In this document: piece after piece, positions 36,081 through 44,983 of the stretch | Numbering within the stretch: position 1 is the first letter of the stretch | Layout of the letters: each line of letters opens with the position of its first letter | Source of the DNA: Agarilytica rhodophyticola | Lineage (GTDB): Bacteria; Pseudomonadota; Gammaproteobacteria; Pseudomonadales; Cellvibrionaceae | Direction: 5' to 3' | Length of the DNA: 64,000 nucleotides | Assembly (NCBI RefSeq): GCF_002157225.2 | Contig: NZ_CP020038.1 | Location: 6,716,991-6,780,990 of the forward strand | Program-made: the position numbers and the translations under genes | Notes under the pieces: generated by a model | Database searches by the model: none | What the model was told of the DNA's origin: nothing | Seen by the model: only the letters and a program-made list of their open reading frames with translations

Positions 36081-36106
36081 ACCGTATAAAAAATTACGAC
36101 CACTAT

Positions 36107-36134
36107 AGCCAGTCCTTGTGACTGGCTTTTTTTT
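36107..36134 (+). terminator. Rho-independent terminator of the large secreted-protein gene
   Basis: AGCCAGTC (36107-36114) pairs perfectly with GACTGGCT (36120-36127), with a 5-nt loop and eight T's directly after. It lies 27 bp past the stop codon. Confidence 0.93.
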
Positions 36135-36152
36135 GCTTGAGCGAGGCAGATC

Positions 36153-36171
36153 TTAGAGTCTGTTGACACTA
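36153..36171 (+). repeat. Dispersed 19-bp repeat, copy 5
   Basis: TTAGAGTCTGTTGACACTA, two differences from the consensus, just after the strong terminator and upstream of the L31 gene. Confidence 0.65.
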
Positions 36172-36261
36172 ATTAATCCGTCTTAGAGGCTCTTGTGGTA
36201 TACTCTGATTTACTTTTTATGATGTCTCAAATAGCCGCTAGCTATGTAGTTAGAGTGAAAA

Positions 36262-36299
36262 TGAGAATCATTGTTAAAAAATACAATATGCTATACTAT
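36262..36299 (+). promoter_or_regulatory. Putative promoter with Fur/Zur-like operator before the L31 gene
   Basis: TGAGAATCATTGTTA at 36262-36276 is an imperfect dyad matching 12 of 15 positions of the Fur core TGATAATCATTATCA. It covers a -35-like TTGTTA (36271-36276) that is 17 bp from a -10-like TACTAT (36294-36299). Type B L31 genes are known to be repressed by zinc through Zur, so a metal-dependent repressor here is plausible. Whether Fur or Zur binds cannot be told by eye. Confidence 0.45.
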
Positions 36300-36330
36300 A
36301 GCGCCCAAAATATTGCCTGGAGAAAGTTTC

Positions 36331-36579
36331 ATGAAACAAGGTATTCATCCTGAATATCGCGACGTGTTGTTCCACGACACAGCATCAGATACCTATTTTG
36401 TCATTGGCTCGACGTTAAAAACTACACAAACGGCTGATTTCGAAGGAAAAACATACCCTTACATGACTTTAGATGTGTCCAGCGCATCACACCCTTTTTA
36501 TACAGGGAAACAAAGTGTCGCTAAAAACGATGGTAGAATTGCCAAATTTAATAAGCGTTTTAGTCGCAAAGATAAATGA
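36331..36579 (+). CDS. rpmE2: Ribosomal protein L31, type B (zinc-independent)
   Basis: An 82-residue protein starting '[16 protein letters not shown]', with '[12 protein letters not shown]', '[20 protein letters not shown]' and '[10 protein letters not shown]', the standard type B L31 sequence. It has no C-x-x-C zinc motif; the cysteine-free form replaces zinc-binding L31 under zinc limitation and so frees zinc. The frame is open 20 codons upstream, but the family N-terminus and the GGAGAAA ribosome site fix the start at 36331. It is a single-gene unit behind a Fur/Zur-like site. Confidence 0.95.
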   Translation: MKQGIHPEYRDVLFHDTASDTYFVIGSTLKTTQTADFEGKTYPYMTLDVSSASHPFYTGKQSVAKNDGRIAKFNKRFSRKDK

Positions 36580-36775
36580 TAATCTACGCACTCGGTATAT
36601 CGGGTAGTTAAGCGCAGAGGGCATGGGTATGTCGCCTACAATTCAAGCCCTCGCTTTAAAGCTACACGCGTAAACCGAGAAAAACATACGAGCAAAACAT
36701 CGTAGTTTTTACTCCCATTCAAAAATCTCTTTGCGTTTACGGCGTAATATTCAGATAAGCTAGTAAAATTCTTTG

Positions 36776-37411
36776 TTAACTTTGTAATTGGTAGATACGT
36801 CTTACTTCATTGATCATACGATGCCGTGAGCTTTTAGGCCTTTCGTGTGGCGCAAATAAAGCACTTGCTGAATCTAAAAGATTAACCGCTGCGGTTAGTT
36901 TATTAAGTTGTTTTTCCGTTAACTTATCAGCTGCTGTCAATTCATTTATTTCAAGTATTGCCAGCTCTTTAGCCGCAATATCTTCTGGTAAGCCGGATTT
37001 GGTGCACAAACCATATGTACCATTTAAAAAATGCTGCCACTCTTCCTGAATATGAAGCTCGATACCTTCATTAACCTTTGGATCACTTGAGCTATGACCT
37101 TCTTTTTTTAAATTATCAATAGCCGTTTGATAGCGCTGAGCAAATATTGCGTAAATCGCATTTTCACTCGTCAAAGATTGAACCAGAGCTAACCAAGATG
37201 AATAACCCTTTGCGTAGTACTCGACTTCATCCACTTCATTATGTACACCAAAAAAAGAGTCACTTTGCAGACTAAGATTTAGCTTGTAAGAATATCTTGG
37301 CATCACTCCTTGCGTTTGATAACCACTTAATTCCTGTTCCGTAACTTTAGATACATTGAGCAATTCATTCTTTGTAAAAAAATGTTCATTTAGATATTTT
37401 AATAGTTCCAC
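36776..37411 (-). CDS. Hypothetical protein, possibly DUF6058-like (211 aa)
   Basis: A soluble, charged, helix-rich protein without signal peptide or membrane segment. From memory it resembles short gammaproteobacterial proteins of the DUF6058 type: an N-terminal helix followed by 'SKVTEQELSGYQTQGVMPRYSYKL', then 'FYGVHNE'-like and 'YYAKGYSSWL' stretches, and a C-terminus 'SSRHRMINEVRRIYQ'. The order 'FFTKNELL..SKVTEQEL' looks like a small helix-turn-helix (MerR-like) reading head, but this is only a suggestion. The start is GTG. The function is unknown, the neighbours give no clue, and the DUF assignment is tentative. Confidence 0.6.
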   Translation of the reverse strand: MELLKYLNEHFFTKNELLNVSKVTEQELSGYQTQGVMPRYSYKLNLSLQSDSFFGVHNEVDEVEYYAKGYSSWLALVQSLTSENAIYAIFAQRYQTAIDNLKKEGHSSSDPKVNEGIELHIQEEWQHFLNGTYGLCTKSGLPEDIAAKELAILEINELTAADKLTEKQLNKLTAAVNLLDSASALFAPHERPKSSRHRMINEVRRIYQLQS

Positions 37412-37714
37412 AAAATTTTAATCTCTTTTAATTGCTTTGTTATAGCATACTAGTGACATAGAAACTCTATCTTAACTTTACTGGTGGCCTGCGAGTTAAA
37501 AGGTAACACTAACCTCTTCTTGGACTTAATAGCAGCCTCAATCATTATAAGCGCCAACCTGGCTTGGAAAAATTGTTTTCTTATTTATTTTTTGTGAGAT
37601 AAGTTGAAGGTTATTAGAAATAATAAGATAGCGGCCTAATTTAATAGAAGGACGAGTTAAAACTAATAATAAAAAACCCGGTTATCACCGGGCTTTTTTA
37701 TTACTCGACATTTA
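37412..37714. other. 303-bp noncoding gap with terminator
   Basis: This lies between the start of the 211-residue gene and the end of the Ig-like secreted-protein gene. It holds the terminator at 37671-37699 (separate entry). Otherwise it is A+T-rich with no feature I can support. Confidence 0.5.
37671..37699 (-). terminator. Bidirectional-looking rho-independent terminator
   Basis: CCCGGT (37677-37682) and ACCGGG (37687-37692) with a TATC loop. A run of A's is on the left and a run of T's on the right, so it can work on either strand. It lies 15 bp past the stop of the minus-strand gene 37715-38980. Confidence 0.88.
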
Positions 37715-38980
37715 TTATTGATCGATAACTATATTCGGCGCAATCTCTAATATGACTTTGCCTTGGCCATCCACATGTATACTATTAATTAATAGTCGGT
37801 CGCTAACTCCTTTGGCAGTAGCATCAATGCTGTCGAATATTCCATTTTTGCTAATTAATACATAAGCTCGCTGCTGAGTCGCCATATAAACTACTAAGTC
37901 AACATAACCGTCATCATTTAAGTCTGGAGAGTTAAAAGTAACTTCTGGCGCTGACAAATCGATACCTAAACGATTTAGCTCATTATAATGCTCACCTACA
38001 AATATTTTTCTATTGTCAGCAATTGTATCTTGTTCGATCAAGCTATTTTCAGTGATTGCATCAGCGCTAGTAACATTTATAGATAAGTCACAGTGTTTAT
38101 CACATGAAAGCCGTCTGATAGGCGGTCTTGGGACGTATAGCTCCCTACTGACACTTGCACTACCTTGGAAACACGAAAGCGTAAAGGTCAAGCCGCCAAA
38201 GGGTATAGAAACCGGATAATTAATACCTGATGTGCCAACTGTAGCTGTCGTGCGACCGTTGTTTAAAGTACATCGATCAGTATTGATTGAACTCCAAAAC
38301 AATGTGGATTGCCCGTTGATAACATCTCCATTAAGAAAACTTCTGATCTGTGGGCCGGCTGGTGGGTTTTGTGAAAAGACTCTGACGGTATGATTTTCAG
38401 TACTGCTGCCGCCAGGGCCATCACAGGCAACCGTCTGTACATAAGTACCTGGACTACCGTATGTAAGCCTTTCAACTTTCAGATAATTACCGAATGGTTG
38501 TGGTGTGCCATTAGCAGCATACTTAATCGTGCAATCAACAGCATACATTGTCGTAACTTCGAGTGTAAATGTATCTCTGGCGTAAATCCCCGAAGGATAG
38601 TCGATATTAATAACAGGCTTTGGCAATGATGAGGGAGTAACATTAATTTGTAGCGATGATTCAGACCCACAGTCACCTGTATCAGTATCACAAACTTCTG
38701 CCTCAAAATAATGTGTACCGGCACCAAATAAGGTAGTTGTTATAGTGTTACCTGTCACTCCGGTTTGAACAGCGACTCGACTAGAGCTGCCAGGCTTGGT
38801 TACATATATATTAAAGGCTTGAGGCCAATAGCGACTCGGTGAAAAATCATAAAAAGTTAATGTAACAGAATCACCAGACTCTACACTGTAGTCTGAAGAA
38901 GAAAAATTTTCTAGTGCTGTGACGTTTAATGACAAAGCAGAGAAAAATAGGAGCATGACTTTAATAAAATTTTGAAGCAT
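37715..38980 (-). CDS. Secreted Ig-like domain protein with C-terminal VCBS/FG-GAP-like segment
   Basis: A 421-residue protein with a signal peptide (about 1-22, 'LLFFSALSLNVTA'). Several beta-rich segments follow, each with a paired cysteine: 'VCDTDTGDCG', 'VDCTIKYAA..VACDG', 'DRCTLNNG..LSCFQG', which look like Ig/PKD-type repeats. The C-terminal part has 'DLNDDGYVDLVVYMA', a D-x-D-x-D-G calcium-binding loop of the VCBS/FG-GAP type. It is likely an adhesin or carbohydrate-associated protein at the surface. I do not recognise a named family. It is a single transcription unit with its own terminator. Confidence 0.72.
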   Translation of the reverse strand: MLQNFIKVMLLFFSALSLNVTALENFSSSDYSVESGDSVTLTFYDFSPSRYWPQAFNIYVTKPGSSSRVAVQTGVTGNTITTTLFGAGTHYFEAEVCDTDTGDCGSESSLQINVTPSSLPKPVINIDYPSGIYARDTFTLEVTTMYAVDCTIKYAANGTPQPFGNYLKVERLTYGSPGTYVQTVACDGPGGSSTENHTVRVFSQNPPAGPQIRSFLNGDVINGQSTLFWSSINTDRCTLNNGRTTATVGTSGINYPVSIPFGGLTFTLSCFQGSASVSRELYVPRPPIRRLSCDKHCDLSINVTSADAITENSLIEQDTIADNRKIFVGEHYNELNRLGIDLSAPEVTFNSPDLNDDGYVDLVVYMATQQRAYVLISKNGIFDSIDATAKGVSDRLLINSIHVDGQGKVILEIAPNIVIDQ

Positions 38981-39702
38981 TTGCGACCCTTAATAAATAA
39001 TATTAAATGTTGGAGATTATTAACTCCCACCTAAACTCCTAAGGGAGTAGGATATTAACGGCACTAAAATATAGGCAGGAGAAAACAACAATTAAAGTGA
39101 CACTCTCGACTCAGCAATATAAAGGCATAGTTATTCCTTTAGCAAAAGTCTTTTATATGTTGAATTTAGAGGAAGCGACTATTATAAAGAAAAATTTATT
39201 TTCAATAAAAATTAATATGTTAACAATATTGCTATCTTTATTACCATTTATTTACTTAGGCCGATAGTCCGCATCACTAGTCTACAAGAATACGATTTTT
39301 TATTTTATGATTATGAAAAGAAGTTAAAAACGCCAAACGAATAACTGCCAATGGAAAACGTTTAAAAATAATATATATAATTTGCAGATATTTTTTTCAC
39401 TGCCTGGTGATGAGATAGTGCGCCAACTAAACTACGGATATTTTTATAAACCACTGCTCTACTTAACCAACTCTTAGGTTAACATTACTGTCTCATAATA
39501 CACATACATTTCAAGGGATGCGCTAACCTAGAATATAGTAGAAACTTGGTATCTAACTTTCGTTACCAAGTCAGCGCCAGCTACTCTAATTTGATAGATC
39601 CCAAGCTTTTATACTCAGCTAAATTCGCGAGCCTCTACATCCGGTTAATGGTGTTGCAATGAAAAAAGCCGTAGAATCGGCTCATTTGCTTGAGGTTTAA
39701 CA
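38981..39702. other. 722-bp noncoding gap with inverted repeats
   Basis: An A+T-rich gap between divergent genes. Perfect inverted repeats are ACTTGGTA/TACCAAGT at 39544-39551 and 39564-39571, and TTAACC/GGTTAA at 39463-39468 and 39477-39482. A stem AGCCG/CGGCT at 39667-39682, with A's on its left, lies in the probable leader of the next gene. These may shape the 5' UTR. No known riboswitch and no credible ORF is seen. Confidence 0.5.
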
Positions 39703-42264
39703 TTGAAGACGGGCATTAAAGTACAACAAAGCTCCCGCGACTTGTTCATCTTACTTGGGTTGCTGTTTGTTTCTGGATTTTCCAGCTTGGTATATCAAGT
39801 ATTGTGGATGCGTGAGCTTACCTTACTCTTTGGCGCTACATCCTATGCAACTGCTGGGACTCTCGCAGTATTTTTTGGCGGTCTAGCCATTGGTGGTGCC
39901 GTATGGAGTTACCGTGCTCCGCGTGTTGCACAACCACTAAAGGAATATGCAATCCTTGAACTAGGGGTTGGTCTGTCTGGTATTTTGTATTTCAGCCTAA
40001 TGTTTGTGTACGCCGGTATCTATACACCACTTCACGAAGCGCTCGGCGATATACCAAACTTATTGCTTCTGGCTAAAATGCTGCTGGCAGCTAGCGTACT
40101 TTTACCTCCTGCAATTTTGATGGGTGGCACACTGCCTTTGATGTCGCAATATATTGTCGGAACCAGAGAATCTCTTGGCCGAGTGGGCACGGTCATGTAT
40201 GGAATAAATACACTTGGCGCTGCCACAGGCGCACTAGCTGCCGGATTCTGGCTACCAGCTTGGCTCGGCTTTAATGGCGCCTATATTGTTGCGGTATTAG
40301 CTTCTTTATTTATTGGCGCTATCGCTTGGATTCTGGCAAGACGCACTCCTTACTCGACAAAGTATCCACCTGCTTCCTCTGAACAAATGACGAAGGGCAA
40401 GTCATCACCTACTTCAGTTAAATCTGTGTCGCTAATTACACCAAAACTGATCGTTGCCGCAGCCGTTTCTGGTATGTTGGCACTAGCTCTTGAAGTACTG
40501 TGGACACGGATGTTTCAACAAGTTTTGCAAAATTCGGTTTACACCTTTTCAATTATTCTAGTCATCTTTTTGGCTGCTTTATCAGTAGGTGCATTTATCG
40601 CACGCTTGTTTACACGTACAAATATTTCGTCTTGGAGCGTGCTGTCGTTTTTGGCAACCCTAGCAGGTATCGGTGCATTGGCGACCCCGTTCTTGTTCAA
40701 CGAGTTTACCAACGGTATGCGCTATCTAGGCACGGGCGAACAATGGTCGCTTTATTTATTCTCAGTATTCAGTGGTGCTGCATTAGTACTATTTCTCCCC
40801 GGGGTTGCAGTCGGCAGTGTGTTTCCTTATCTTCTGCGTGTTGCTCAAAGTAGCGGCGAACCAGGGAAAGTTCTGGGACGACTTTCCGCCATTAATACTG
40901 CTGGGGCTATAGTCGGTTCGCTACTAACCGGCTTTGTGTTGCTAAGTGCATTTGGCTTATGGCGCAGTATTCAGTTGATTGCTCTTAGCTACTTTCTGCT
41001 TGCGGCCTGGGTGGCACTGGGGAATTCTCGTCGGCTCATAGCCGTTCCAATACTGAGTTTTATTCTTGCCGTAACAATTGCCGATCCTTCTACTTTCCCT
41101 GGTGTCCGCTTGAAAGGCTCAGAAAAACTCTTAGCATCTTGGGAGGGGTCTCACGGTTCTGTTTCTGTAATAGATCTTAAGGGCTCTCGGCGTATTAAGG
41201 TTAACAACTACTATGCATTAGGCAGCTCAGCGGCGATTGAACACGAGCAGAATCAAACTTTTATCCCATTAATGCCTCACCCTTCGCCAAAACGCTTGTT
41301 TTACTTGGGTATGGGAACGGGAATTACAGCAGGAGCAGGATTGCGATTACCTAGCCAAGAAATCACTGTGGCGGAACTAATACCTGAGGTGATCACTGCC
41401 GGAGCACAGTATTTTAATGAATACGCATTAGGCTTGTTTACCAATGAACGAGCACAAGTTATAGCCCGAGACGGACGCAACGAGCTTCGTGGCAGCAGTA
41501 AGCGATATGATGCCATCCTTGCAGATTTATTTATCCCTTGGCGAGCTGGAGTCGGCAATGTCTACAGCCGAGATCATTACGCCACAGCGCGGGATCGTCT
41601 TCAGCCTGGGGGTATTTATGTACAGTGGATTCCTCTATACCAAGTGACCAGTGCAGAATTTTGGACTATCACTCGTACATTTGTTGATGTCTTTCCACAG
41701 GTTCGTGTATGGCGTGGCGATTTCTTTGTAGATAAACCTATTTTAGCATTAGTTGGTTCGGTGGATGCAGACCCGATGAACACCGGTGTAATTATGCGTA
41801 ATGGCAGGTACTTGAGCAATCGTCCCAATCTAAATCAAACCACCTTTCTAGCTGTAACACTGCCGTTCTATGCAGGCAACCTCAGTGAAAGCTTAGAAAT
41901 CATTCCCAAAGGACCGATCCATACTGATAACGACCCTGTTATTGATTATCAAGCACCAATTAGTCACCGTAATGCTCGCGCGGGCAAAACTGAATGGTTT
42001 ATCGACCGGCAACTCATCGACTTTCTCGACCAATTGCAGTCAGCTACACCTCCAGACGTTGACCCTTATCTCAGTCGGCTTGACCCAGCCGCACGTAACT
42101 TTGTGAAAGCTGGTCTTAGTTTTCATAAAGGGGCAATGCTAAAGCACATGGGACAAAAACAAGAAGCACAATACTATTTAAAGAATTTTATAGAACTGTT
42201 ACCGATGCGCATGGAATTCAAAACTCGCGGTGAAGGTTCGTCGACTGTTGAACAAGGAGAGTAA
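39703..42264 (+). CDS. Multi-spanning membrane protein fused to spermidine-synthase-like domain
   Basis: An 853-residue protein. Residues 1-470 form about twelve to fourteen membrane helices in two blocks split by a polar loop near 225-245. The N-terminal block starts 'GFSSLVYQVLWMRELTLLFG', typical of the large 'fused MFS/spermidine synthase' proteins. Residues 480-760 have a Rossmann methyltransferase-like fold: 'YLGMGTGITAGAG', 'VAELIPEV', 'IARDGRNEL', 'YDAILADLF', 'YSRDHYATARDRLQPGG'. Real spermidine synthases have D-[ST]-x-D where this has 'ADLF', so polyamine synthesis is doubtful. The start is TTG at 39703, supported by GAGG 7 bp upstream. The substrate is unknown. Confidence 0.82.
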   Translation: MKTGIKVQQSSRDLFILLGLLFVSGFSSLVYQVLWMRELTLLFGATSYATAGTLAVFFGGLAIGGAVWSYRAPRVAQPLKEYAILELGVGLSGILYFSLMFVYAGIYTPLHEALGDIPNLLLLAKMLLAASVLLPPAILMGGTLPLMSQYIVGTRESLGRVGTVMYGINTLGAATGALAAGFWLPAWLGFNGAYIVAVLASLFIGAIAWILARRTPYSTKYPPASSEQMTKGKSSPTSVKSVSLITPKLIVAAAVSGMLALALEVLWTRMFQQVLQNSVYTFSIILVIFLAALSVGAFIARLFTRTNISSWSVLSFLATLAGIGALATPFLFNEFTNGMRYLGTGEQWSLYLFSVFSGAALVLFLPGVAVGSVFPYLLRVAQSSGEPGKVLGRLSAINTAGAIVGSLLTGFVLLSAFGLWRSIQLIALSYFLLAAWVALGNSRRLIAVPILSFILAVTIADPSTFPGVRLKGSEKLLASWEGSHGSVSVIDLKGSRRIKVNNYYALGSSAAIEHEQNQTFIPLMPHPSPKRLFYLGMGTGITAGAGLRLPSQEITVAELIPEVITAGAQYFNEYALGLFTNERAQVIARDGRNELRGSSKRYDAILADLFIPWRAGVGNVYSRDHYATARDRLQPGGIYVQWIPLYQVTSAEFWTITRTFVDVFPQVRVWRGDFFVDKPILALVGSVDADPMNTGVIMRNGRYLSNRPNLNQTTFLAVTLPFYAGNLSESLEIIPKGPIHTDNDPVIDYQAPISHRNARAGKTEWFIDRQLIDFLDQLQSATPPDVDPYLSRLDPAARNFVKAGLSFHKGAMLKHMGQKQEAQYYLKNFIELLPMRMEFKTRGEGSSTVEQGE

Positions 42265-42277
42265 CCGACATCTTTTA

Positions 42278-42297
42278 AAGGCCTGGTGACAGGCCTT
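42278..42297 (+). terminator. Hairpin after the membrane/spermidine-synthase-like gene
   Basis: AAGGCCT (42278-42284) pairs with AGGCCTT (42291-42297) with a 6-nt loop, 13 bp past the stop and before a convergent gene. There is no T-run after it; T's lie on the left side, which suits the minus strand poorly as well. A moderate candidate. Confidence 0.45.
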
Positions 42298-42310
42298 CAG
42301 ATGAAGATGC

Positions 42311-43063
42311 TCATACTCTCTGATAATTTTTAATAGTGAATTGTGAGTTAAAGCCTAAGCTTTCGTACAATGGTTGACCCGATTGAGATGCCTGCAAAAC
42401 CACATATTTACCCTGCCACAGAACACACATTTCCATAATATATCGCATCAGATACCTAGCAATGCCCTGGCCTTGAAAAGCCTTTTTAACACCCACTTGA
42501 TGTATGCCGATAATATCGTATGTTTTATATAACAGTGCAGCTGCGACAGCCTGCTTACCCTGCCACCCCAATACTATTTTTATATCTCCATCATCAATTA
42601 GATTTTCGACCACGGAATAGTCAATAGAATAAGCAAAGGCTTCACTGCCAATATTTACCCATTTTTTAAGATCTTCACAGGTGCGTACAAGACTTACACT
42701 AAATCCGACGCGTATTGGAGGTGAATAGGTGTCGGCGTCTTGCAGCTCCATGTACATAGCTTTTTGTTCAAAGGTACATCTCCATTTTTGTTCCAACAAC
42801 TGCTTCTCTAATGACTCGTTCTGTAAATGTATGCTCGCATCTATCATCGGCCATAAGGGTATAATTGCCGATTGGGGGACTCTATCCAACCATGTACTAT
42901 AGTTTGCATGGTTCAGATTATCTATACCCACATCAAACCAGCAGCGATGAGGCCAAGCTAAATTAGTGTATTGCAATGGCACAGCGTCATTACTAATAGG
43001 CTGCGCACCATACTTTTTCCATAGGCCGGTTAGATTTGCGAGATTAGTTTTATCCATGTCCAT
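42311..43063 (-). CDS. GNAT-family N-acetyltransferase (250 aa)
   Basis: The C-terminal 110 residues are a GNAT domain: the acetyl-CoA-binding V-x-x-x-x-Q-x-x-G-x-A segment appears as 'VKKAFQGQGIARYLMRY', then 'YVVLQASQSGQPLYESLGF', the usual last strand and helix. The N-terminal half ('AWPHRCWFDVGI') is probably a degenerate second GNAT-like domain. The open frame runs further upstream, but Met at 43063 overlaps the preceding gene by only 14 bp and fits a coupled start. It is the last gene of the Crp-nitroreductase-transporter operon. The substrate is unknown. Confidence 0.82.
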   Translation of the reverse strand: MDMDKTNLANLTGLWKKYGAQPISNDAVPLQYTNLAWPHRCWFDVGIDNLNHANYSTWLDRVPQSAIIPLWPMIDASIHLQNESLEKQLLEQKWRCTFEQKAMYMELQDADTYSPPIRVGFSVSLVRTCEDLKKWVNIGSEAFAYSIDYSVVENLIDDGDIKIVLGWQGKQAVAAALLYKTYDIIGIHQVGVKKAFQGQGIARYLMRYIMEMCVLWQGKYVVLQASQSGQPLYESLGFNSQFTIKNYQRV

Positions 43064-43511
43064 AAGTAGGCTCCCAATTAAGTAATATGACGCCAGTGAT
43101 AAGAGAAATAACACCAAACACTTTCAGCCCATCTATCTGCTTCATCGGTAACCCAAGCCAACCAAAGTGACTAACAATAACGGCAATCATAATTTGCCCC
43201 GAGAGAGCATAAGACATCATCGAACCTACGCCCATTTTGGGAATCAAGTAATAAAACATGCCAACTCCGAAAGCGCTTAAAGCCCCTCCAGAAAACCATA
43301 AATATAGTGGGACAGATTTAATGTCGCTCATTTGCGGGTACTGTTTTATTGATATTACCATAGCCAATACTGTAAATATGCAACTGACTAAAAAGGCGAT
43401 ACTAGTACCAAGCATAGAGCTTTTCAGCAATACGCCTAATTGTGAATTTATAGCAGCTTGAATAGCAATAGCAGCACCCGCTCCCAGCGCCAGTAGGGAT
43501 AAATAACTCAC
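43050..43511 (-). CDS. DUF606/YdcZ-type DMT-superfamily membrane protein
   Basis: A 153-residue protein with five hydrophobic helices and almost no loops. It has 'AAIAIQAAINSQLG' in the first helix, then 'WFSGGALSAFGVGMFYYLIPKMG' and 'LSGQIMIAVIVSHFGWLG', the usual order of DUF606 transporters, which have about 150 residues. It probably exports or imports a small organic molecule. It starts 1 bp from the nitroreductase stop and overlaps the acetyltransferase gene, so all three are translated as one unit. Confidence 0.83.
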   Translation of the reverse strand: MSYLSLLALGAGAAIAIQAAINSQLGVLLKSSMLGTSIAFLVSCIFTVLAMVISIKQYPQMSDIKSVPLYLWFSGGALSAFGVGMFYYLIPKMGVGSMMSYALSGQIMIAVIVSHFGWLGLPMKQIDGLKVFGVISLITGVILLNWEPTYGHG

Positions 43512-43512
43512 C

Positions 43513-44139
43513 TTAGATCTCCATTACTATTTCATTATAATCAAATCGGACTTTAGGGTGAGATGCCTGAACATCCTCATGGTGGCGACGGCCAATGGGA
43601 CATATCACCGAGGTAGTGAGCCCTTTTTCACTCAAGCCTAATACGGCATCGTAGCCGGTACTATCAATACCTGTCATAGGGCAGCTATCGATTTTCATAA
43701 TAGCGGCGCAAGTCAACAAGTTACCGAGGGCAATATATGCTTGTTGGTGTGCCCACTCTTGTCGTTGCTCCGGTGTTTTCGCCGCCAACGCTGACTTCAT
43801 ATGGTTCGAAAATTTTATAAGCTCGTCAGGAGATTTATTTAAAACTCTCGCATACTTATCGATGTAACGATCTACCGTAGCATCACCTATATGAGTATGT
43901 GCAGCAAATACGAGTAAATGTGAGCTGTGAGCGACTTTGTCCTGTCCATAAGAAAATGGCAGTAAACGCTCTCGAATAGGCATAGCCTCCACCACAATAA
44001 TATTATAAGGCTGCAGGCCATAGGACGAGGCACTTAGACACGCTGCATGGAGTAGGCCTTTCAATTCTACAGCGGAGATTTTCTCGTCCGAAAATTTTTT
44101 TACGGAATAACGCCAATTTAGTGCATCTAATACATTCAT
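43513..44139 (-). CDS. NAD(P)H nitroreductase-family flavoprotein
   Basis: A 208-residue protein with the nitroreductase FMN-binding start 'LNWRYSVKKFSDEKIS' and 'SYGLQPYNIIVVE'. 'DSCPMTGIDSTGYDAVLGL' is the mid-domain segment, and the end has 'VICPIGRRHHED', matching NfsB-like enzymes. It reduces nitro groups, quinones or similar electrophiles with NAD(P)H. It lies between the Crp-type regulator and the DUF606 transporter in a four-gene operon, which suggests a defence or detoxification response to a small electrophile. No signal peptide. Confidence 0.88.
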   Translation of the reverse strand: MNVLDALNWRYSVKKFSDEKISAVELKGLLHAACLSASSYGLQPYNIIVVEAMPIRERLLPFSYGQDKVAHSSHLLVFAAHTHIGDATVDRYIDKYARVLNKSPDELIKFSNHMKSALAAKTPEQRQEWAHQQAYIALGNLLTCAAIMKIDSCPMTGIDSTGYDAVLGLSEKGLTTSVICPIGRRHHEDVQASHPKVRFDYNEIVMEI

Positions 44140-44244
44140 ACCATTTCTCTCAATTCTTCATGTGTTTAGCTAGCAATGCTGCCTGATTGCAAGGCATGCA
44201 ATAGAATAGGGAGATGCCGAGACGAAGGCATTTACATAGGTTGA

Positions 44245-44841
44245 TTAAAGGCTTTTTCTAATACGACTTAATTGGGTTGGCGTAACACCAAGATGAGAGG
44301 CAATATGATATTGGGCCAGGCGTTCCACAAGGTTAGGATGCTGATCAATAAAGCGTAAATAACGTGCAGTTGCGTCTTCCTGAACGATTTGAATTTCACG
44401 GGCATCCTTTTCCAATAACCAATTTTTTTCCAAATAGTAGATTTGAAATAGCTTTAGATCTTCTTTTTCAATCATCAACTTCCTATAGGCTAAAAAATCT
44501 ATTTCGACAATGAGGGCATCTTCAATCGCCTCAAAAGCGAGGGCAGATGGCATAGAAGATAGTAGCGCCGACATAGCTCCAGGAAACTGCCCCTCCTGGA
44601 AAAAATTTTTGTTGTACTCATTACCTTTTTCATCGCAAACAAAACCACGGATCAAGCCTCGATAGATATAAGCGAAAGACTTAGGAACTTCACCGGCTCT
44701 ATAAAGATAAGAATTCTTTGCTAGTGATCGAAATGTCGATATCCTTTTAAAATCGCGCCACGTCTCATCACTGATAACCGAATATGAGTCTAGGGAGTCC
44801 TTCAGTGCGAGAAAGGCTTTTTCATCATCGTGCAGCGCCAT
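44245..44841 (-). CDS. Crp/Fnr-family transcriptional regulator
   Basis: A 198-residue protein with an N-terminal cyclic-nucleotide-binding-type jelly roll ('YLYRAGEVPKSFAYIYRGLIRGF', 'FFQEGQFPGAMSALL') and a C-terminal winged helix-turn-helix ('RLAQYHIASHLGVTPTQLSRIRK'). The effector-site residues of E. coli Crp are not kept, so the ligand is unknown. This layout is common in the Crp-like group found next to nitroreductase or transporter genes. The frame extends 18 codons upstream, but Met at 44841 begins the fold. It is the first gene of the operon and probably controls it. Confidence 0.87.
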   Translation of the reverse strand: MALHDDEKAFLALKDSLDSYSVISDETWRDFKRISTFRSLAKNSYLYRAGEVPKSFAYIYRGLIRGFVCDEKGNEYNKNFFQEGQFPGAMSALLSSMPSALAFEAIEDALIVEIDFLAYRKLMIEKEDLKLFQIYYLEKNWLLEKDAREIQIVQEDATARYLRFIDQHPNLVERLAQYHIASHLGVTPTQLSRIRKSL

Positions 44842-44940
44842 AGATATTAATACTTCAGTGGTGAATGTAACCTCTACAGACAATACTAGAAACATTACTT
44901 GTCTGGCTATTTCTCCTACTTCCGTAGGTTATTTCATATA

Positions 44941-44966
44941 ATAGTTTAACACTGCTAGCAAACTAT
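44941..44966. promoter_or_regulatory. Inverted repeat upstream of the Crp-type regulator gene
   Basis: ATAGTTT (44941-44947) and AAACTAT (44960-44966) form a perfect 7-bp dyad, flanked by further T/A-rich symmetry. It lies about 100 bp upstream of the regulator start in the 353-bp gap 44842-45194. A candidate operator for self-regulation; no experiment-like evidence in sequence. Confidence 0.3.
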
Positions 44967-44983
44967 ACTTATTATATTAGAAA

